From positions 1-33,098 of the forward strand of contig JARGPO010000099.1 in NCBI GenBank assembly GCA_029213075.1: a stretch of 33,098 bases of DNA, written 5' to 3'. Positions 23,554-30,300 of the stretch are shown here, in pieces. Made by a program: the position numbers and the translations under genes. Under the pieces are notes generated by a model. The model made no database searches and was not told where the DNA came from. It saw nothing but the letters and a program-made list of their open reading frames with translations. This DNA comes from Legionellaceae bacterium. Lineage in GTDB: Bacteria; Pseudomonadota; Gammaproteobacteria; Legionellales; Legionellaceae. Within the stretch, counting starts at the first letter, position 1. Each line of letters starts with the position of its first letter.

Positions 23554-24174
23554 TTAAAACCAGGATTGGATATGTTGCCAAATATTTTCAATTTTCACGT
23601 CCTTGAGAAAATATGACCCATAAAATCCACCACATGTAAGTATAACTGTTTTAGGAATTAAAAAGATTGTACTGGTTATTAAAAATTGTGGAAAATCTAT
23701 CTTAGTTAATCCCAAACTGTAATTAACAAAATGAAATGGGGCTGGAGTTAATCTTAGGATGGCTACTGATTTCCATCCCACACTATCTGCTTCTTTAATA
23801 ATTTTTTGTATTCTTATGTTTTTAATTGTTTGGTATTTCTTGGGCCTAAAAAACCTACTCAAATAAAAACCACAAGTAGCGGCAATTGCAGCCCCAATTA
23901 AATTTAACAGTGAACCAAAAATTGGCCCAAATATAGCCCCACCAGCAAGCGCAATCAAGGCGATTGGCAGGCAAAATACACTAATTATACTGTATAATAG
24001 CAAAAAACCTACAAAACTATAAACCCCGAGATGGTTAATAAGATTTAATATATGTTCATAATTATGGTGAATGCATACAGCAACCATCACCAATATACCT
24101 AATAGTAAAATCAATACTGATCTTGCATGAAAAAAAGATACGGCTATTTTTATTTTATTGGAAAAAGTTTTCAA
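23554..24174 (-). CDS. TVP38/TMEM64 (VTT domain) membrane protein
   Basis: A 206-residue inner-membrane protein of the DedA/VTT superfamily, linked in other bacteria to lipid-carrier or phospholipid movement and membrane homeostasis. It has an N-terminal TM (SVLILLLGILVMVAVCI), a TM around LLLYSIISVFCLPIALI, the re-entrant glycine-rich segment GGAIFGPIFGSLLNLIGAAI, the conserved ILRLTPAPFHFVNYSLGLTK loop with the key Arg and Pro residues, and a final TM. The start is apparently TTG 24174; no nearby ATG keeps the full first helix. It is on the same strand as the 309-aa gene, about 110 bp downstream of its stop, so they may be co-transcribed. Confidence 0.85.
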   Translation of the reverse strand: MKTFSNKIKIAVSFFHARSVLILLLGILVMVAVCIHHNYEHILNLINHLGVYSFVGFLLLYSIISVFCLPIALIALAGGAIFGPIFGSLLNLIGAAIAATCGFYLSRFFRPKKYQTIKNIRIQKIIKEADSVGWKSVAILRLTPAPFHFVNYSLGLTKIDFPQFLITSTIFLIPKTVILTCGGFYGSYFLKDVKIENIWQHIQSWF

Positions 24175-24282
24175 TATAGTTAATCTTTATTTGAAGATAT
24201 ATTCATTAATATACGCGAAGAGACTATAGTTGTCAGGCATTAAGTTTGATTAAAAATCAACTTTTTATAATTTAAGTTGAAA

Positions 24283-25212
24283 CTAATACTTATCCAACTT
24301 ATCTTTTATAAACTCCACCATATCCTTTTCTTTAAGTTCCTCCGTATGATAAAACTCATCTTTATTGCAATTAACAAACAAAAACTTAAGACATCCATTT
24401 TGGAAGTGTTTGTTTTTCTCTACGATCGGATACAGTACAAGGTTATACTCTTTTTCAAAAAGAAGATTACTTAGTTTTTCGCGTTCAATAAGTGGATATA
24501 AGTATCCTAAGTGGTGTATGCAAACTAGTTTATCAAATCCATAGTACGTGAAGATGTTCTCCCAATATTTACAATTTGAAGATTTATCTAAATTTATAAA
24601 TTGAGATTTTTCAAATACGGACTTGATGTAAGAGATATCATTATAATGCTCATCTTTAAGGTATATAATTTCAACTAAACTTTCATCGTTAATTTCAGAA
24701 AGGAGATCTTTAACAGATTGTAAATAGTTTTGTTCTGTATCCCTAATATCAATGTAAAAAACAGGTTTTTTATCTTCCTTAAAATACGTATCATTTAAAA
24801 TGAGATACTGAACTTGATTCTCATGGTAATGCCTATCTTGTTTGGCATTTTCAACCATGGCACTTAAAATAAAAGCCGTGGATAATCCGATGCCATCTTC
24901 ATAAGCAACGTGATATTTAGAGCACTTAATTTCGGTGTAATAATGTAGAGACAACTCCCCTGTGCCACACTTATTAGACATCTGATTAAAGGACTTATAA
25001 AACGAATCTTTGATAGAATTACTTAAAACTTGAGGAACATCCATCACACTCTCCTGGCTAGAGTAGCGTGTTGCTTTAAAAAAACGAGCTAATTTATCAC
25101 GTATCTCTTGAGTGTCATTAAATTTTCGTTGGCTCAATGTTTTAAGATTATTATTCTCGTATTGATACAAATTCTGGATTGTACTTATTAAAAAGCTAAC
25201 GACCTTGTCCAT
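24283..25212 (-). CDS. Hypothetical protein, 309 aa
   Basis: No family recognised. It is a cytoplasmic-looking, charged protein with many Tyr, Asn and Lys residues and no signal peptide or membrane span. Apparent alternating strands and helices in the second half (PVFYIDIRDTEQNYLQSVKD, LVEIIYLKDEHYNDISYIKS, KLVCIHHLGYLYPLIEREKL) suggest a Rossmann-like or other alpha/beta fold. AAGGA about seven bases upstream of ATG 25212 supports the start. It is divergent from the biosynthetic operon beginning at 25465 and may share its upstream region. No evidence ties it to that pathway. Confidence 0.6.
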   Translation of the reverse strand: MDKVVSFLISTIQNLYQYENNNLKTLSQRKFNDTQEIRDKLARFFKATRYSSQESVMDVPQVLSNSIKDSFYKSFNQMSNKCGTGELSLHYYTEIKCSKYHVAYEDGIGLSTAFILSAMVENAKQDRHYHENQVQYLILNDTYFKEDKKPVFYIDIRDTEQNYLQSVKDLLSEINDESLVEIIYLKDEHYNDISYIKSVFEKSQFINLDKSSNCKYWENIFTYYGFDKLVCIHHLGYLYPLIEREKLSNLLFEKEYNLVLYPIVEKNKHFQNGCLKFLFVNCNKDEFYHTEELKEKDMVEFIKDKLDKY

Positions 25213-25399
25213 GACATATCCTTATTATAAGTAATAAGATTATTAATATTCTTTAAAATAGTCAACAAACTATTACAAAGTTAGCAATTATGAAACTTGG
25301 TGCAAGTAAGTTTTAATTATCATTGACACATTGGGGGAACAGTAGTTTACTTTAATTGTATTATTCATAAAGATTTTTAATAATTCTACTGAACCTATC

Positions 25400-25430
25400 T
25401 TGACTAAGAAAATCACAAAAAGAGTATAAA
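25400..25430 (+). promoter_or_regulatory. Possible promoter of the biosynthetic operon
   Basis: TTGACT at 25400-25405 and TATAAA at 25425-25430, with a 19-bp spacer that is slightly long. They lie about 35 bp upstream of the oxygenase ATG at 25465. Confidence 0.45.
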
Positions 25431-25464
25431 ATGCAAAATAAAGCAATCTAAGTTGGGCTTAAAT

Positions 25465-26751
25465 ATGAATGTAGATACTGATTTTACCAAACGTTATAAT
25501 GGGGTTGAAGTTAGGCTGTTAAAACCCAAGGAAAGGCTACTTTCAGTTAATAGAAAAGACTTTCCTATAGTTTTTGAAGCAACTAACAATAAGACTGTTG
25601 ATTTTTTAAATTCATTTCTTGAAGATAATTCTGAAAAAATAATGGCAGACATTACAACTTATGGTGCCATATTGTTCAGGGGGTTTGCTGTAGAAAGTTC
25701 TAAAAACTTTGAAGATGCTGTTTTGTCTATTCAGGACATGCAGGGAATTAGCCAACATTTTATGCCAGCTCCAGGTCGTACTCATGTCGGTGGTACCAAA
25801 TATGTATTACATACAAGCAGTATCATTAAAACTGGCGGAACATGTTCCATGGGAGTGTTTCATCATGAAAATTATAATACTTGTGATGTTGCTTCTTATA
25901 TATCGTTTTGTTGCCTTGAGCCTTCAAAATTGGGTGGGGAAACTGGACTTGTTGATATGTCAGCCGTATATGATGAGTTAAACTCTAAGTTAAAACAAAA
26001 GCTCGAGTCTTCAACTTATTTTGTAAGAAAATGGCGTATATCTATTGTGGCCAAGAAATACAAAATAAGCAGATCTGAAGTTAGATCTCTAGCTCGTGAA
26101 TATGGTTTGCCAGTAGTAAATGATGAGTTTATCTATTTGTATAAACCAAGTATATTAGTTCATCCGATAAGTAAGAAAAAATCATTTCATCTGCATTTTA
26201 ATAAAGTAAAAGATGTTAGGAGAGCCTTAATTAAGAATTTTGCACCAAGTTACCTTGGTTGGAGATGGGTATTACATAGGATTGCTTGGCGCTTTGACGT
26301 TATCTATACAAACTTAAGGTTAATTGGTTACATTTTAAAAAGCCACCAAGTTTTAATCTCTTTTTTTAAGTTTATTGCGAAGAATGATCCAAAAAAAACC
26401 TTTGATAAAAATCCTCAAAAAAACAACTGTTCGAATGCTCAAGTTGATAGTATTTTTAAGAGGAAAGACAGTGATGAAATAGCAAGATTAATGCGCAAGA
26501 ACTACTCTTCTTTTTTATGGAGGAAAGGAGATATATTAATTGTTGATAATATATTGTTAGCTCATTCAGGAATGCCTGGATTTGGTAGGAGGAAAATAAG
26601 GGCCATGATATCTAATCCTCTAGCTATAGATTTTTCATACTCAAAAAATGGTGTTCAGTCATGTGGCTATCTTAACGGTCAAACCCTCGGTGAGAAAGTT
26701 ACTTATGCTATGAAGAGCTCGGTTAAGATTAAAAATGAAAATTTGCAGTAG
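25465..26751 (+). CDS. SyrP/TauD-type Fe(II)/2-oxoglutarate-dependent oxygenase
   Basis: A 428-residue cytoplasmic oxygenase of the TauD/clavaminate-synthase-like family. It probably hydroxylates a free or carrier-bound amino acid, as SyrP does for NRPS-bound aspartate. The iron triad is visible: HxE in VFHHENYN, followed by SYISFCCLEPSKLGGETGLV (the usual conserved downstream strand with GGET), and the distal His in DNILLAHSGMPGFGRRKIRA with the 2-oxoglutarate-binding Arg. HxE rather than HxD is typical of the NRPS-associated branch. A basic, helix-rich insert at about 240-330 (RRALIKNFAPSYLGWRWVLH) lengthens the protein beyond ordinary TauD (about 280 residues). ATG 25465 is preferred to TTG 25453. 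The NRPS on the same strand 600 bp downstream makes a tailoring role likely. Confidence 0.8.
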   Translation: MNVDTDFTKRYNGVEVRLLKPKERLLSVNRKDFPIVFEATNNKTVDFLNSFLEDNSEKIMADITTYGAILFRGFAVESSKNFEDAVLSIQDMQGISQHFMPAPGRTHVGGTKYVLHTSSIIKTGGTCSMGVFHHENYNTCDVASYISFCCLEPSKLGGETGLVDMSAVYDELNSKLKQKLESSTYFVRKWRISIVAKKYKISRSEVRSLAREYGLPVVNDEFIYLYKPSILVHPISKKKSFHLHFNKVKDVRRALIKNFAPSYLGWRWVLHRIAWRFDVIYTNLRLIGYILKSHQVLISFFKFIAKNDPKKTFDKNPQKNNCSNAQVDSIFKRKDSDEIARLMRKNYSSFLWRKGDILIVDNILLAHSGMPGFGRRKIRAMISNPLAIDFSYSKNGVQSCGYLNGQTLGEKVTYAMKSSVKIKNENLQ

Positions 26752-26808
26752 TACTATGACCAATGAAACCAGGGTTAATTACTGAGCGAATTTAATTTTA
26801 AATTATAT

Positions 26809-26863
26809 TTGACTATTTACAAGAATAGAAGTTAGATTTTACTTTATGCTTAATTGGTATATA
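26809..26863 (+). promoter_or_regulatory. Possible internal promoter before the GRDP-like gene
   Basis: TTGACT at 26809-26814 and TAGATT at 26833-26838 (18-bp spacer), and separately an extended -10 TGG-TATATA at 26855-26863. Either could start a transcript covering the 145-aa gene and the NRPS, in the 143-bp gap after the oxygenase. Confidence 0.35.
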
Positions 26864-26894
26864 TTAATTCATACAACTACAAAAGGAGCTTGTA

Positions 26895-27332
26895 ATGAGT
26901 AATGAAACCGATAAACTAGGAATTAAATGGCAAAATAAACCCATCCTGGAGTATCGAAATTTGCCAGTTGTTAAGCGATATTGCAAGGAACGAAATAAAT
27001 CACTTGATTTTGGAAATGATACGTTTGTCCAATTAATGAGATGGTATTATATTGCGCCATATTTTAAAGAAAACCGTCTAAGGATGTTCATAATACCTGA
27101 GATTAAAGAAATTGATTACATGTGGCATTTCTTCTTAATCTTCACAAGAGATTACAGCGATTTTTGCGATAAATTCGTTGGTCATTTTCTCCACCATCAA
27201 CCTTATGGCCCTGGTACTTCTCCAAATGAAGGTGCAAAGCACGAGTTCCGAAAGCAATTAGCACAAATCTTAATACATGAGTTTGACGAACAAACACGCA
27301 TTGATTGGCTTGATGATAAAAAATATCAGTAA
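26895..27332 (+). CDS. GRDP-like small protein next to the NRPS, 145 aa
   Basis: A short soluble protein resembling the core of glycine-rich-domain-containing (GRDP-like, DUF1399-type) proteins. The key stretch is EIDYMWHFFLIFTRDYSDFC followed by GHFLHHQPYG, matching the family pattern of D-x-x-W-H, a T-x-x-Y-x-x-F-C segment and a later HH-P. The His residues could bind a metal, but no reaction is established for the family. It is not an MbtH protein (the MbtH WPxxxxxPxGW signature is absent). AAGGAG at 26883-26888 gives a strong ribosome binding site. Its stop is 33 bp before the NRPS start, so the two are almost certainly co-transcribed; its role in the pathway is unknown. Confidence 0.65.
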   Translation: MSNETDKLGIKWQNKPILEYRNLPVVKRYCKERNKSLDFGNDTFVQLMRWYYIAPYFKENRLRMFIIPEIKEIDYMWHFFLIFTRDYSDFCDKFVGHFLHHQPYGPGTSPNEGAKHEFRKQLAQILIHEFDEQTRIDWLDDKKYQ

Positions 27333-27365
27333 TTAAGGCCATTTTTATAAGGATTGTTGAGTGTT

Positions 27366-30300
27366 ATGATGTATAACGAATTATTCGAAGCATGGAACTG
27401 CACAGATAAAAATTACCCCAGTGGTAAAACCATCCAAGAATTATTCGAAAAACAAGTTGAAAAAAACCCTGATAAGGTTGCGGTTATTTACAATAATCAG
27501 CAATTAACGTTTGAAGAGTTAAATCAAGCGGCAAATCGCCTAGCATCTTATTTAAAAGAGTTCTATAAAGATCAAGGTCTAGTTCTTACACCTGATACGT
27601 TTATTTCTTTTTGTCTAGATAAATCATTAGAAATGATAGTAGTCATCCTCGGAATTTTAAAAGCAGGAGGAGTATACACACCCATTGACCCCAGTTATCC
27701 AATAACGCGAATTAATCATATTATAAATGATTCACAAGCTCGTATAGTTCTAACACAAGATAGTCATCTCGATCTATTAAATAGTACTGTTGCTCAAGAC
27801 ATCCCCGTTAAGTTTAAGACAATATCACTATCCGAACCATACTTTTTATCTATGTATTCTAACCTGAATCATGAAATAAGTAATACTCCTAAGGATTTGG
27901 CGTACTTAGTATACACCTCAGGTACAACCGGCACCCCTAAGGGAGTTATGATCTCACATGCCAGTGTTGTAAATTATGTACATTGGATTTATGGGCATGA
28001 AGCTTATGCAGCATCGGAGCGCATGGATTGTTCAGCGAGTATAGCATACGGTTCAACAATGAAAGTATTTTTACCACCTTTACTGTTTGGTAAAACATTG
28101 GTTTTTTGTGATGATGAGACTAAAAAAGATGCCTTATCCTATATTGAATATATCGAACGTCAGTCGATAAGCTTAATCAACTTAACAGGCACTTATCTAT
28201 CTGCCTTACTCGCTATGTTGGAACATGAGGAGTTAAGAAAAAAATTACAAGGGTTAGACTGCTTAATAGTTGGTAATGAGAAGGCATACCAGGAGGACGT
28301 AAAGAAATGGATGACGTTTTTACCTAACTGCAAGGTCATTCATCATTATGGATCTACAGAATTAACTGTCGGATGCACCAGTTATACGGCTTTCAATCAT
28401 GATACACGCTGGGATAGTATTCCTTTAGGAAAAATTGCATATAACAACAAAGCTTATATTATTGATGCAGATAATAATCTTGTGGAGATGGGTGAAAAAG
28501 GAGAGCTTGCTGTTAGTGGCGCACACCTGGCGAGAGGATATCTTAACCAACCAGAACTTACAAAAGATCGATTTATAAAAAATCCATTTGCAACAGAAGA
28601 GGAACTAACAAAGGGTTACGATATAATCTATAAAACAGGAGATATTGTGAGATGGTTACCTGACGGTAATCTTGAGTATATTGGTCGTCGTGACTTTCAA
28701 GTTAAACTCAGAGGATTTCGTATTGAGCTGGGTGAGATTGAAGCTGTTTTAAGACTCCACGTTAAGGTTAAAGATGCGGTGATGATGGCGCTAGGTAAGG
28801 GCAATAGAAAACATTTAGTTGCCTACATAGTTGCTACAGACTCTTTGTTGTCTACAGAAGACATCTCAGAACTTGTAGCTAAGTATCTACCAGATTACAT
28901 GGTGCCAAATACCTATGTTTTCATTGATAGTATCCCTATGAATATTAATGGAAAAATTGATAGACATGCATTGCCAGAGCCAAGCATTGATATTAATAAG
29001 GTAAAGTATGTTGCCCCACGCACCAATCTTCAAAAAACAATTTGTAAGGTATGGAGGCAAGTACTAAGTCTTGAGAGGATTGGCATATATGATGATTTTT
29101 TTAAACTTGGAGGGGACTCGATACAATGTATCCAAGTGTCAGCAGGTCTTCTTCGAGAAGAGATTGACTGCCGGAGTCGCTCTATATTTACTTGCCGTAC
29201 TGTAGAGTCTTTGGCAAGAACATTAAAAACCATGCCTAAAACAGTTGCTGAACAGGGACTTCTTCAAGGAAGCTTTGGTTTACTGCCTGTGCAAGCTTGG
29301 TTTTTTGAAAACAAACACTCAAGTCTTAGTCATTGGGAGCATGCTTTTTTAATACGTGTGCCATTATTGTCAATTGAGAAACTTCAGTTAGTGAGCGAAC
29401 AGATTTTAGAGCACCATGATAGTTTGCGCCTTAGGTTTAGAGAAGATGAAAATGGGGTTTGGGAACAGGATTATGATTCTGCAATAACCCCCGAGAATTT
29501 ACGAGTTTTGGATGTGAGTGACTTTAGCGACGAGAAAATACAAAAACAACTCACAAAATGGCAGTCAGGTTTTAATCCTAAGATGAGCCCTTTATGGCGA
29601 ATGTCGTATTTGCACGGCTATGCAGATGGCAGTGCGCGACTTTTTATTGCATACCAATATCTAATTCTTGATGCGATTTCATTGAGAATACTTATATCTG
29701 ATATAAAACACTTATACGAAGGAAAACCATTAGGAACTAAAAGCAGTAGTTATAGGCAATGGGTGGAGGATGTTAATGAGTATCCCAAAAATAATCCTGA
29801 GGAGATTTATTATTGGCAAAAGATTGAAGGCTCTATCAAGTATAACTATCCTGTACTAAAGTCATCACCTTTTGTTACAACATTAAAACTAAACTCTCAA
29901 ACAACCAAGCAACTACTCACATTAGCACACGATACATATAATACAGACATGAATGATTTGTTGCTTACGGCCTTGGCATATAGTTTACGCGACTGTATGG
30001 ATGAATCTGAGCATGTGATTATGCTTGCAAGTCATGGGCGTGATATGCCTGATGTGGATACTAATGTATCACGGACAACGGGCTGGTTCACAAGTTTTTT
30101 TCCAGTGAAACTACAAACTCAATTTACATTAAAGAAAAGCATCCAGTGTATCAAAGAAATGTTACATCTGGTGCCAAACAAAGGGGTGGCCTACGGAGCA
30201 TTTAAGAAATCAAATCCTCATGTATTATCCGCAGATTTACCAACAATCACATTTAATTACCAAGGCCAATTTGACAGTGACACAGGTGATTGGCAACTGT

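Noticed and set aside
26895-27332. MbtH-like helper for the NRPS
   Set aside because: The protein is twice MbtH length and lacks the WPxxxxxPxGW signature; it fits the GRDP-like pattern instead.
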